Shown here one piece after another: positions 18,220-26,176 of a stretch of DNA of 39,027 nt; position 1 is the first letter of the stretch; each line of letters opens with the position of its first letter. The stretch spans positions 1 to 39,027 of the forward strand of contig CBDHFJ010000172.1 in NCBI GenBank assembly GCA_965262315.1, in the 5' to 3' direction. This DNA is from JBCCFK01 sp965262315 (GTDB lineage: Bacteria > Actinomycetota > Acidimicrobiia > Acidimicrobiales > UBA8592). The position numbers were made by a program, and so were the translations under genes. The notes beneath the pieces are model-generated. The model worked only from the letters and a program-made list of their open reading frames with translations, made no database searches and was not told the origin of the DNA.

Positions 18220-19493
18220 ATGAGGATCGAACAGATCGTCGTCCCGGTCCTTCGGGCCGCTGCGAAACGCGACTGGGCGATGCGTGCCGCCGACCGGGTG
18301 CTCAAACCCTGGAATCCGTGGAGCCCACAGCGCTACGTGGACCCGTACCCGCTCTACGAGCAGGTCCGCGCCCACGGCCCCATGTCCTACCAGCGCTCGC
18401 TGCAGACATGGAACGTCGTCGGCTACGAGGAGGCCGAGGAGGTCCTCCGATCACCGAACGTCTCGGTCGACCGGACCGAGGTCATGGACGTCATCGCGCC
18501 GTACACCAGGACCTCCACCGAAACGGTCGAACTCTTCACCCGGACGATCCTGATGACCGATCCGCCCGACCACGGGCGGCTGCGATCGCTCGTGAACCGG
18601 GCCTTCACCCCTCGAGCGGTGGCCGCGCTCGAACCGTCGCTCGAGAAGATCACGCTGGACCTGCTCCACGACATGGGCCAGGACCACGAGGCCGACGCCC
18701 AGGCCGCATTCTGCAACCGGCTGCCGATCTACGCGATCAGCGACATGCTCGGCTTCCCCGCGAAGACCGCGAACGCCTCAAACTGATCAGCGACGAGGTC
18801 GTCAAGTTCATCGACCCGATCACGGGATTCGAGCCGGCCGACATGGAGATGGCGGTTCGGGACTTCCGCGCGCTGCTCGACCGCCAGATCGCCGATCACG
18901 TCGAGCATCCCCGCGACGACATGCTGTCTCGCCTGCTGGAAGCCGAGGAGGACGGCGATCGCCTCTCCCGAGACGAGCTGGAGTCGATGATCGCCCTGCT
19001 GATGGTGGCCGGCCACGAGACCACCGCGGGACTGCTCGGCAACTCGCTGCTGGCCCTGCACCGCAACCCGACGGCCAAGGACCAGCTCATCGAAGAACCC
19101 GCCATCGCCGAGAACGCGGTCGAAGAACTGCTCCGCTACGACAGCCCGGTGCAGGGCACCGACCGTGTCGCCACGGCCGACATCGAGCTCGCCGGACACC
19201 GGATCCGTGGCGGCACCATGATGGGGGTCTTCCTCGGCGCCGCCAACCGCGACCCTCGCCGCTACGACCGGCCGGACCAGCTGATCCTCGACCGACCCCA
19301 GCCCCGGCCGCTCTCGTTCGGCCATGGCATCCACCACTGCCTCGGCGCCGCGCTCGCCAGGCTGGAGGCTCGCATCGCGCTTCCGTTGTTCCTCCAGACC
19401 TACCCCGACTATCGGGTCGACGAGGATCGCCTCGAGTGGAAGCGGTCGATCACCCTGCGCGGCCCGAGCCATCTGCCGGTCCGACTTCGCTGA
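18220..19493 (+). CDS. Cytochrome P450, split by a one-base frameshift
   Basis: The first frame from ATG 18220 runs through WSPQRYVDPYPLYEQVR, ILMTDPPDHGRLRSLVNRAFTPRA and SDMLGFP, then stops artificially at 18786. The second frame takes over at RERLKLISDEVVKF and carries AGHETT (I-helix), EELLRYDSPVQ (ExxR) and the heme loop FGHGIHHCLGAALARLE with the Cys ligand, ending at TGA 19493. Adding one base near 18759-18763 restores FPAEDRERL and a full-length P450 of about 424 aa. This P450 has the standard AGHETT, unlike AGNDTT in the other one, so the two belong to different subfamilies. Redox partners are not in the window. A strong hairpin follows the stop. Confidence 0.87.
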
Positions 19494-19510
19494 CCCGAGT
19501 CCGGACGCGA

Positions 19511-19538
19511 CGACGGGCAGCCCGTGGGCTGCCCGTCG
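19511..19538. terminator. Strong intrinsic hairpin between convergent genes
   Basis: CGACGGGCAGCC and GGCTGCCCGTCG form a perfect 12-bp stem with the 4-nt loop CGTG, 17 bp after the P450 stop and upstream of the stop of the convergent lipoprotein gene. Only weak T-richness follows (GTTCTGTTGT), which is common for high-GC actinobacterial terminators. Confidence 0.7.
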
Positions 19539-19633
19539 AGCGCAGTTCTGTTGTCGGGACCGTGTCGAAGGCCCCGCGCTCACCTGTGCTGCGAGCGCCG
19601 GCAGCGCTCACAGAACCAGGAGGCGGGTGATGG

Positions 19634-20149
19634 TCAGCCCAGCGGGAGATCGCACTCCGCGGCGATGTCCACGAAGGTCTGGAAGAACTCGTCGCCGGGC
19701 TCCTCGTCGCGGAAGGCCGCGGTCATCATGTCGGTGAGGAAGTCGTCGGACAGCTCACCGGCCACACAGTCGGCGGCTTCGTCGCCGAGCTCACCGACGA
19801 GCTCGTCGGCCATGAGCGCCTGCAGGTCCACACAGTCACCGAGCGAGCCGACGATGGTGCCGATCTCGCCGTCGGTGAAGTCGTAGTCCTCGATGTCGCC
19901 CACGTTGTCGGCAGTCACGCCGAGCTCGTTCAGGCGATCCTCGCCGATGCCGCCGACGATCCGCCCGGCCCAGCACTCGGCGTCGGCCTGGGTGGTGACG
20001 GGGGTGTCGCCGCCACCTTCGTTGATCTGCTCGGCCAGCGCAGCCACGAGGGGGCTGTCGGCCGGCGCCACGGCGCCGTCGTCATCGTCTCCGCCGCAGG
20101 CCGAGGCCACGATGGCGATCGCGCCCACGATCATCAGCAACTTGCGCAT
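19634..20149 (-). CDS. Putative lipoprotein of unknown function
   Basis: A 171-aa protein. MRKLLMIVGAIAIVASAC is a lipoprotein signal peptide with Cys18 in the lipobox, followed by a flexible GGDDDD linker. The mature part is acidic, with repeated helices containing conserved-looking Cys (AECWAG, GDCVDL, ADCVAG, AECDLP), which could form two disulphides outside the cell. ATG 20149 is preceded by AAGGAG. I do not recognise the family. It is monocistronic or the last gene after the amidohydrolase, whose stop lies 190 bp upstream on the same strand. Confidence 0.75.
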   Translation of the reverse strand: MRKLLMIVGAIAIVASACGGDDDDGAVAPADSPLVAALAEQINEGGGDTPVTTQADAECWAGRIVGGIGEDRLNELGVTADNVGDIEDYDFTDGEIGTIVGSLGDCVDLQALMADELVGELGDEAADCVAGELSDDFLTDMMTAAFRDEEPGDEFFQTFVDIAAECDLPLG

Positions 20150-20338
20150 CTCACTTGCTCCTTGTTGGATCTCGCCCACCGACCGGCGCCCACCGGTCCG
20201 AGTCCGCCCGCCATGGCGACAGGCACGCGCCGAGGGTCGACGCTGGACGACCCTCCTTGCATCGGCGGCTTCAGCGTCGCCTTGAGCCAAACGGCCCACA
20301 CCGGCGGCTGACCAGGGGCAACAGTCGAGACGCGACCC

Positions 20339-21248
20339 TCAGGCGTCGAGGCGGAGCACGCGGGCAGCGTTGTCCCGCAGGAACTTCGGCCACACCTCGT
20401 CCTTGAACGGGACCGCCGGCAGCTGCTCGAAGATCTTGTCGATGTGGAGGCCCCATCGGGAAGTACCCGCCGTAGATCACCTTGTCGGCGCCTCGGCTGT
20501 TCGCGTACTTGACGATCGCCTCGGGGTAGTACTTCGGAGCGAAGGCCGACGTCGAGTAGTGCAGGCCCGGCCACTTCAACATCAGCTTGACGGCGAGGTC
20601 CTCCCAGGGCTCGCAGCCGTGGCGGGTCACGAAGCGGAGGTCGGGGAAGTCGTACATGACCTCGTCGATCAGCTTCGGGTGCTGGACCGCGTATGGCACC
20701 CGGGGGCCGGGGATGCCGGCACAACAGAAGATCGGGACGTCGAGTTCCACGCAGGTGGCGTAGATGGCGTACATCTTCGGATCGTTGATGGCCACCTGCG
20801 GATTGCGCCCTGCGGGAAAGGCGGTGACCGCCTTCAGGTAGCCCTGCGCGTGGAGCTCCTTGATCGTCCGGATCGACCCCATGACGTCGTTCGGGTCGGG
20901 CTCGTGCGCACCGACGAACCGATCGGGGAACCGGTCGATCGCGTCGCGGGCCGGGCTCTTGTCGTCGCCGGGTGCGACCCCGATCATCGCGATCTCGACG
21001 TTGTGCTTGTCCATGAACGGCAGCACCAGGTCGGCGCCCTGCGGCGGCTCGACCTCGGCGTCCTCGCCCGCCTCCCGCGCCTGATCGCTGTAGGGCACGT
21101 CCTTGAACATGTACTGCGCCGGGAAGTTCATCTTCCCTGAATCGGCGTCCTTGATGCCGGTGAGGTTGGCGTAGTTGAGCTTCGCGCCCGCGCCGGCCCT
21201 GGTGCCCATCATCGTGTCGATCACACCGATGTCGGTGGGCATGCCCAT
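20339..21248 (-). CDS. Amidohydrolase-2 family (ACMSD-like) metal-dependent hydrolase, one-base frameshift
   Basis: From ATG 21248 (GGAGGAC upstream) the frame encodes a TIM-barrel amidohydrolase of the ACMSD-like group: AHEPDPNDV, FPAGRNPQVAINDP, CAGIPGPRVPYAVQHP, DFPDLRFVTRHGCEPWE and GADKVIYGGYFPMG. At the G4 run (CCCC at 20451-20454 on the plus strand) one base is in excess. The adjoining frame then gives the true end, from GLHIDKIFEQLP to NAARVLRLDA, with TGA at 20339-20341. The repaired length is about 302 aa. The family decarboxylates or hydrolyses ring-cleavage-type acids. Third gene of the Rieske operon. Confidence 0.83.
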
Positions 21249-21312
21249 GAGTGCGTCCTCCGTGAGTCGAGCTCAGCCGATGGTACGCAAGATCTGACGG
21301 GGCGTCAGAAAC

Positions 21313-21549
21313 TCAGCTCTCCTGGCGGTGGGTGTCCTGATCGGCGGCCTTGCCCACACGGTGGTTGGCGACCAGCGGGCCCGCCACCCAGTTGCACAAC
21401 TGCGGGTCGCACTCTCGGATGTCACCTTCGAGCCAGCTGCCGTCGGGACGGAACTTGCCCGTCCGATCACCGTCGGTCACCAAGATGTTGCCGTCACCGG
21501 ACTGTTCGTAGAGCGCCTTGGTGAAGGGATGGAAGATTCCGTTCGGCAT
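21313..21549 (-). CDS. Small 78-aa protein of unknown function in the Rieske operon
   Basis: It starts with ATG 3 bp after the Rieske oxygenase stop and ends 64 bp before the amidohydrolase start. The sequence MPNGIFHPFTKALYEQSGDGNI is followed by a beta-rich stretch (ILVTDGDRTGKFRPDGSWLEGDIRECD) and PQLCNWVAGP. It is not a ferredoxin, because it has no CxxC or CxH clusters, and is too short for the beta subunit of a ring-hydroxylating dioxygenase. I do not recognise it. Its operon position between oxygenase and hydrolase suggests a dedicated accessory role, which is inference. Confidence 0.7.
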   Translation of the reverse strand: MPNGIFHPFTKALYEQSGDGNILVTDGDRTGKFRPDGSWLEGDIRECDPQLCNWVAGPLVANHRVGKAADQDTHRQES

Positions 21550-21552
21550 CGA

Positions 21553-22914
21553 TCAGCCCTCCTCGACCCATTCGGTCAGCTTGTCGTGCAGCCACCGGAT
21601 CTTGGACTCCTGGTAGTTGCTGAGCGTGATCCCGGGCTTGTGGGTGGTCTCGAGGCCGAGCTGGACCTTCGACATGTTGAACAGGTCCTGGTCGAACACC
21701 TTGCCGAGCATGCCCAGCTCCTGAGCATCGGAGAACACCTCGTGCTCCTCGAGCCAGTGCACGGGGGCCGGCGGCGGCTGCTCCTCGTCCGGACCGTATG
21801 GCGCCAGGAAGATGCACTCCATGATGCAGCTGCGGTGGTCGTCGCCGTTGGGACGGAACCGGTACACGATGCGGTTGAAGGCACCCCACGGGTGGAAGTT
21901 CGGGAACAGCGTGTAGTCGATGCTGTCCATCATCTCGGCGTCGGACATCTCGTCGACCACGTCACCGGCCATCGTGCGCCAGTTCTCGCGGGAGAGGCTG
22001 GCCGCGACCTCGCGCATGCTCTTGCCCTCGGGGACCTGGACCGGCAGATCCATGTCGTGGCGCACGTCGAGCATCGCCGCCATCATCTCGTTGGGTGTGA
22101 CCTCGTAGTCGAGCAGCGGGCTGGTGGTGCCACCGGGGCTGATGACTCGGGCGCAGTTCTCCCACACGTCGACCTGACTGTTGGTGTCGCCGAGGTAGCC
22201 CATGATCTGGGGGTGCGTCGCGTTGACGTGGTACGCCTCGCAGAACGCCTCTTGGGCGATCTTCCAGTTGGCCTGGATCACCTTGGCCACGTGGGCCTGC
22301 TTGTGGCGACGCTCGAGGTTCCAGACCTGGAACTGCTCGTCGAGCTCGGCGACGAAGTCCTCGAGCGGTTCGCAGTCGGGGTCGGGATTGATGAACACGA
22401 AGCCCTGCCACACGCCGGTGGCGCACTTGGGCAGCTCGAAGGCCTCGGCCTCGACATGGGGGAAGTCCCACTGGGCCGGCACGTCTTTGAAGCTGCCGTC
22501 GATGTTCCAGGCGAAGCCGTGGAACGCGCAGCGGATCTCCGAGCAGTGACCGTCGTAGTCCTTGAGACGCCGACCGCGATGCAGACAGGCGTTGGGGAAC
22601 GCCTTGAACTCGTTCTCGCCGGAGCGCATGACGATGTAGCTGCGACCCACGATCTCATAGACGTAGTAGTCACCGACCTCGGGGATCTCATCGACGCGAC
22701 ACGCGTACTGCCACACGCGGCTCCACAGTCGTTCCTTCTCCAACTCGTGCCATTCACGCGTGGTGTAGCGCTCGACGCTGAAGTCCTCGGTGCCGGCGTA
22801 GCGCGGCGACTCGAGACGAAGGACGTCGGGAACAGGGTGCGTGTCGGTGTCGAGCAGCTGCTGGTAGCTGATGCCCGGAGAGCGAGCGGTCCCGGGTTCG
22901 TCAGTGGCGGTCAT
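21553..22914 (-). CDS. Rieske non-heme iron oxygenase, alpha subunit
   Basis: A 453-aa protein from ATG 22914, with GGGGAG about nine bases upstream. The Rieske cluster ligands are C110-x-H112 (ACLHRG) and C129-x2-H132 (CAFHG). The catalytic-iron motif is EAFCEAYHVNATHP with His229 and His234, and Glu226 at the position bridging Rieske and iron centres, where most relatives have Asp. The family hydroxylates aromatic or other substrates with O2. No ferredoxin, reductase or beta subunit gene is nearby. First gene of a minus-strand operon with the 78-aa protein and the amidohydrolase, divergent from the molybdenum hydroxylase with a palindrome in between. Confidence 0.92.
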   Translation of the reverse strand: MTATDEPGTARSPGISYQQLLDTDTHPVPDVLRLESPRYAGTEDFSVERYTTREWHELEKERLWSRVWQYACRVDEIPEVGDYYVYEIVGRSYIVMRSGENEFKAFPNACLHRGRRLKDYDGHCSEIRCAFHGFAWNIDGSFKDVPAQWDFPHVEAEAFELPKCATGVWQGFVFINPDPDCEPLEDFVAELDEQFQVWNLERRHKQAHVAKVIQANWKIAQEAFCEAYHVNATHPQIMGYLGDTNSQVDVWENCARVISPGGTTSPLLDYEVTPNEMMAAMLDVRHDMDLPVQVPEGKSMREVAASLSRENWRTMAGDVVDEMSDAEMMDSIDYTLFPNFHPWGAFNRIVYRFRPNGDDHRSCIMECIFLAPYGPDEEQPPPAPVHWLEEHEVFSDAQELGMLGKVFDQDLFNMSKVQLGLETTHKPGITLSNYQESKIRWLHDKLTEWVEEG

Positions 22915-22949
22915 GGTCGGTCTCCCCGTCGAGCGTTTCGTCACGACCA

Positions 22950-22969
22950 AATTAACCGGCCGATCAATT
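22950..22969. promoter_or_regulatory. 20-bp palindrome, putative repressor operator between divergent genes
   Basis: AATTAACCGGCCGATCAATT matches its own reverse complement at 16 of 20 positions and is unusually AT-rich for this window. It lies 36 bp upstream of the Rieske start and about 100 bp upstream of the molybdenum hydroxylase start. The form (about 20 bp, central CGGCCG) suits a TetR-family dimer. No regulator gene is in the window. Confidence 0.55.
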
Positions 22970-23024
22970 CCAAGCCAGCGATCCGACGGACGGCGATGAT
23001 CCTGCGCCTAAAGAACCGGCGACC

Positions 23025-23030
23025 TACACT
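23025..23030 (+). promoter_or_regulatory. -10 hexamer TACACT for the molybdenum hydroxylase gene
   Basis: TACACT matches TANNNT and lies about 42 bp before ATG 23073, leaving a short leader with the ribosome site AGGGGGA at 23056-23062. Unlike many genes here this transcript is leadered. Confidence 0.45.
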
Positions 23031-23072
23031 CGCCCCGTCCGAACCACCACCTTCCAGGGGGAACCACCGCTC

Positions 23073-25373
23073 ATGACCGCCGTGCAGGGATCGATCCTCG
23101 GCAACGCCGTCCTCCGCCGAGAGGACCCCACCCTCCTCCAGGGCGCCGAGAAGTACTTCGACGACATGGAGGTCACCGGGCTCGGCCACGTCCACTTCGT
23201 GCGATCGACCGTGGCGCACGCCACGATCAACAGCATCGAGATCGACGACGCCAAGGACATGCCCGGCGTCATCGGCATCTACACCGCCGACAACCTCGAC
23301 GTCGCCCCGCACCTCGGCTTCCCGCTGTTCCCGCCGCTGTTCGCCCGGCCCCTGCTGGCCAAGGGCAAGGTACGCCTGGTCGGCGACATCATCGCCGCTG
23401 TGGTGGCCGAGACCCGCAACCAGGCCGCAGACGCCGCCGAAGCGATCTGGATGGACTTCGACCCGCTCCCCGCGGTGATCGATCCCGAGGCCGCGCTCGA
23501 GGAGGGCTCGGCCCTGCTGTTCGAGGAGCATGGCTCGAACATGTGCTTCGAGACCGGCATCGGCCTCGAAGACGGCGACCCCAACGAAGGCGCCGACTCG
23601 GTCTCCGAAGTCCGCATCGTCTCCCAGCGACTCGCCGGCGTCCCGATCGAGAACAACGGCGCCGTCGCCATCCCCGGCGACAGCCCGAAGATCACGCTGT
23701 GGACCCCCACGCAGAACCCCAACGCCGTCCGTGACGCCATCGCCCCTGCGCTCGGGCTCGAGGCCACCGACATGCGCTGCGCCGCCCCGGCCGTCGGTGG
23801 CGGCTTCGGCCCCAAGGCCGGCGCCTACATCGAACAGATCCTCACCTGCCGCCTCGCCATGGATCTCGGCCGCCCCCTCAAGTGGACCGAGACCCGCTCG
23901 GAGGACATGGTGTCGCTCTACCAGGGCCGCGGCATGACCATGTACGGCAAGATGGGGCTCAGCTCCGACGGCACCATCACCGGCCTCGATGTCGAGGTCA
24001 TCGGCGAAGCCGGTGCCTACCCCGCCATCGGTGGATTCCTCACCGTGTTCACCCAGACGATGATCCAGGGCGTCTACGACATCCCGAAGATCCGCTTCCA
24101 CGCCCGCTCGGTGTGCACCAACACGCCGGTGACCGCCGCCTACCGCGGTGCCGGTCGCCCCGAGGCCACCCAGCTGCTCGAGCGCCTGATCGACGTGGCG
24201 GCCGACGACCTGGGCATCGACCCCGCCGAGATCCGCCGCAAGAACTTCCTGCAGCCCGACGCCTTCCCACTCACCACCGCCGGCGGCGCCAACTACGACT
24301 CCGGCGAATACGAGAAGGCGCTCGACGCCGCGCTCGAGGCCGCCGACTACCAGAGCCTCCTGGCCCAGCAGGCCGAACGTCGGGCGTCTGGTGACAGCAA
24401 GCAGATCGGCATCGGCGTCTCCGCCTACGTCGAGGTCACCGCTCCTGCGGGCCTCCACGTCGAGTACGGCTCGGTGGAGGTCAACGAGGACGGCACCGTT
24501 GTCGGCACCGTCGGCACCAGCGCCCACGGCCAGGGCCACGTCACGTCCTTCTCGATGATCATCTCGGACATGCTCGGCGTGCCGATGGACAAGATCATCA
24601 TCCATCAGTCCGACACCGACCTCGTTCCCCGCGGCGCCGGCACCATGGGCTCACGCTCGCTGCAGACCGCCGGATCGGCGCTCCACGTCGCCAGCGAGAC
24701 CGTGCTCGACAAGGCCAAGGAGCTCGCCGCGCACCTGCTCGAGGCGTCAGCTGACGACATCGTCAAGGGCGAGGGGGGCCTCCACGTCGCCGGTGTGCCC
24801 GCCAACGTCGTCACTTGGGGCGACCTGGCCGCCGCCGCAAACGACGACGGCAAGCGCCCCGAAGGCATGGACGCCGGTCTGGCCCACGAGCTCGACTTCG
24901 ACGGCACCGACTCCACGTTCCCGTTCGGCGCTCACATCGCCGTGGTCGAGGTCGACACCGAGACCGGTGCTGTCGAGCACGTCCGCCACGTCGCGGTCGA
25001 CGACTGCGGTCGCATCCTCAACCCGATGCTGGTCACCGGCCAGCAGCACGGCGGCATCGCTCAGGGCGCCGCGCAGGCGCTGTACGAGGGCGTGTTCTAC
25101 GACGACGACGGCAACCCCATCACCGGCAACCTGATGGACTACGCCATCCCGTCGGCCGCCGAGCTGCCCTCGTTCGAGACCCACAACACCGAGACCCCGT
25201 CGCCCCGCAACCCGCTGGGGGCCAAGGGCATCGGCGAGTCCGGCACCATCGGCTCCACCCCGGCCATCCACAACGCCGTGGTCGACGCGGTGTCACACCT
25301 GGGCGTCAAGCACATCGACATGCCGCTGACCGCCATGACGGTGTGGGACGCCATCCAGGCCGCCAAGAGCTGA
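23073..25373 (+). CDS. Xanthine dehydrogenase-family molybdenum hydroxylase large subunit (CoxL form II-like)
   Basis: A 766-aa molybdopterin-cytosine-dinucleotide subunit. Visible are an N-terminal Ald_Xan_dh_C-like domain, GGGFGPK (242-248), TAAYRGAGRPEA (354-365) and the catalytic Glu in GIGESG (about Glu722). In true CO dehydrogenase the active-site loop is AYRCSFR with a Cys that holds copper. Here it is AYRGAGR, so this is a form II or general aldehyde/heteroaromatic hydroxylase and not a CO dehydrogenase. The usual FAD and [2Fe-2S] subunits are not next to it; its neighbours are the divergent Rieske operon and unknown genes. The last codons and stop are repeated in tandem just downstream. 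Confidence 0.9.
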   Translation: MTAVQGSILGNAVLRREDPTLLQGAEKYFDDMEVTGLGHVHFVRSTVAHATINSIEIDDAKDMPGVIGIYTADNLDVAPHLGFPLFPPLFARPLLAKGKVRLVGDIIAAVVAETRNQAADAAEAIWMDFDPLPAVIDPEAALEEGSALLFEEHGSNMCFETGIGLEDGDPNEGADSVSEVRIVSQRLAGVPIENNGAVAIPGDSPKITLWTPTQNPNAVRDAIAPALGLEATDMRCAAPAVGGGFGPKAGAYIEQILTCRLAMDLGRPLKWTETRSEDMVSLYQGRGMTMYGKMGLSSDGTITGLDVEVIGEAGAYPAIGGFLTVFTQTMIQGVYDIPKIRFHARSVCTNTPVTAAYRGAGRPEATQLLERLIDVAADDLGIDPAEIRRKNFLQPDAFPLTTAGGANYDSGEYEKALDAALEAADYQSLLAQQAERRASGDSKQIGIGVSAYVEVTAPAGLHVEYGSVEVNEDGTVVGTVGTSAHGQGHVTSFSMIISDMLGVPMDKIIIHQSDTDLVPRGAGTMGSRSLQTAGSALHVASETVLDKAKELAAHLLEASADDIVKGEGGLHVAGVPANVVTWGDLAAAANDDGKRPEGMDAGLAHELDFDGTDSTFPFGAHIAVVEVDTETGAVEHVRHVAVDDCGRILNPMLVTGQQHGGIAQGAAQALYEGVFYDDDGNPITGNLMDYAIPSAAELPSFETHNTETPSPRNPLGAKGIGESGTIGSTPAIHNAVVDAVSHLGVKHIDMPLTAMTVWDAIQAAKS

Positions 25374-25451
25374 TCGGTTCGCGCCATGCCGCTGACCGCC
25401 ATGACGGTGTGGGACGCCATCCAGGCCGCCAAGAGCTGATCGGTTCGCGCC
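25319..25451 (+). repeat. Perfect 66-bp tandem duplication at a gene end
   Basis: Bases 25319-25385 recur exactly at 25385-25451, a period of 66 bp. The unit contains the last 17 sense codons and TGA of the molybdenum hydroxylase gene plus 11 bp after it. The first copy's stop ends the gene, so the second copy is untranslated. The lack of any difference means a very recent duplication or an assembly artefact. Confidence 0.9.
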
Positions 25452-25470
25452 GGCAGAGGCCGGCACCGCC

Positions 25471-25992
25471 TCACTCCCCGTCGTGGAGGAGTTCGGCCAG
25501 CCGGGTCACCGGCGCGGCCGGTTCCTCGTCCTCATCGACGCCTGTCGGGATCATGCCGATGCCATTGCGATAGAGCGACAGCATCGCCGCGCTCCGGGTC
25601 GGGCTGGCCCCGATCAGCGCGGCGAGCTGCTCGATCACGTCCTCGCCGGGAAGCCCGAGATGATGCGACAGGACATCGATGTCGATGCGCCGGAACCCGG
25701 TCACCTCGGCCTCGTCGTCGCCGCGCGAGATGCGGATCACCTCGAGGAACGCCACCAGGATGTCGTCGACGTGGTTCGAGTACCACGACACCGTCGCCAC
25801 GCCGGTGGAGATGGCGCCGCCCTTGATCAGGATCGGTTGGCGGTCACCCTCGGGCAGCGACGGCGGCGGTGCAGGTGCCGGCGGCTGGTCCACGGGCTGG
25901 AGCCAACGCTGTGGCGTCCGCCGGCGGCGCAGCGCACGCGCGAGGTCCTGTGGACCGTCGGGCGGCATGTGCGCATCATCCAGACCGGCCAC
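25471..25992 (-). CDS. Unrecognised protein, paralogue A of a tandem pair
   Basis: A 173-aa protein. GTG 25992 is chosen because GGGAG lies six bases upstream; an ATG at 25968 has no ribosome site. It has an N-terminal basic patch (ALRRRRTPQRW), a Pro-rich linker, then the conserved block shared with the gene at 26177: DDILVAF.EVIR, VTGFRR, a helical stretch with L..LAALIGAS.TRS.AM and a final IPTG. The tail is acidic. There is no signal peptide or membrane helix, so it is probably cytoplasmic. I recognise no family. Roughly half of about 76 aligned C-terminal residues match paralogue B. Confidence 0.75.
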   Translation of the reverse strand: MAGLDDAHMPPDGPQDLARALRRRRTPQRWLQPVDQPPAPAPPPSLPEGDRQPILIKGGAISTGVATVSWYSNHVDDILVAFLEVIRISRGDDEAEVTGFRRIDIDVLSHHLGLPGEDVIEQLAALIGASPTRSAAMLSLYRNGIGMIPTGVDEDEEPAAPVTRLAELLHDGE

Positions 25993-26176
25993 GGCACGCT
26001 CCCTTCGAGCGGTGGATGGTCCACCGACGCTTCGTGTGTTCAACCGCTGTCCCGACGGCCGAGGTGGGTCACTCGGGGAATCGGCACCGATCACGCCCGG
26101 ATGAGCCCGAGGAGTCGCAGAGCGGCCCAAAGTGAGCCGCGGGGACCAGGCCGCCGGGCTCGGGGGTCGTGGTCGC

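Noticed and set aside
19560..19633. A short CxxC-containing frame and small hairpin between P450 and lipoprotein
   Set aside because: Fewer than 20 residues with no start, and the hairpin has bulges; not supported as a gene.
10219..20325. The shared string CCAGGGGCAACAG at about 10220 and 20313
   Set aside because: Only 13 bases, two copies, different contexts and no symmetry; chance is likely in GC-rich DNA.
22941..24605. 554-codon minus-strand open frame under the molybdenum hydroxylase
   Set aside because: Composition and repeats are those of a shadow frame; the plus-strand gene has family motifs throughout.
23073..25373. Carbon monoxide dehydrogenase identity
   Set aside because: The active-site loop is AYRGAGR, not AYRCSFR, and the small and medium subunits are absent.
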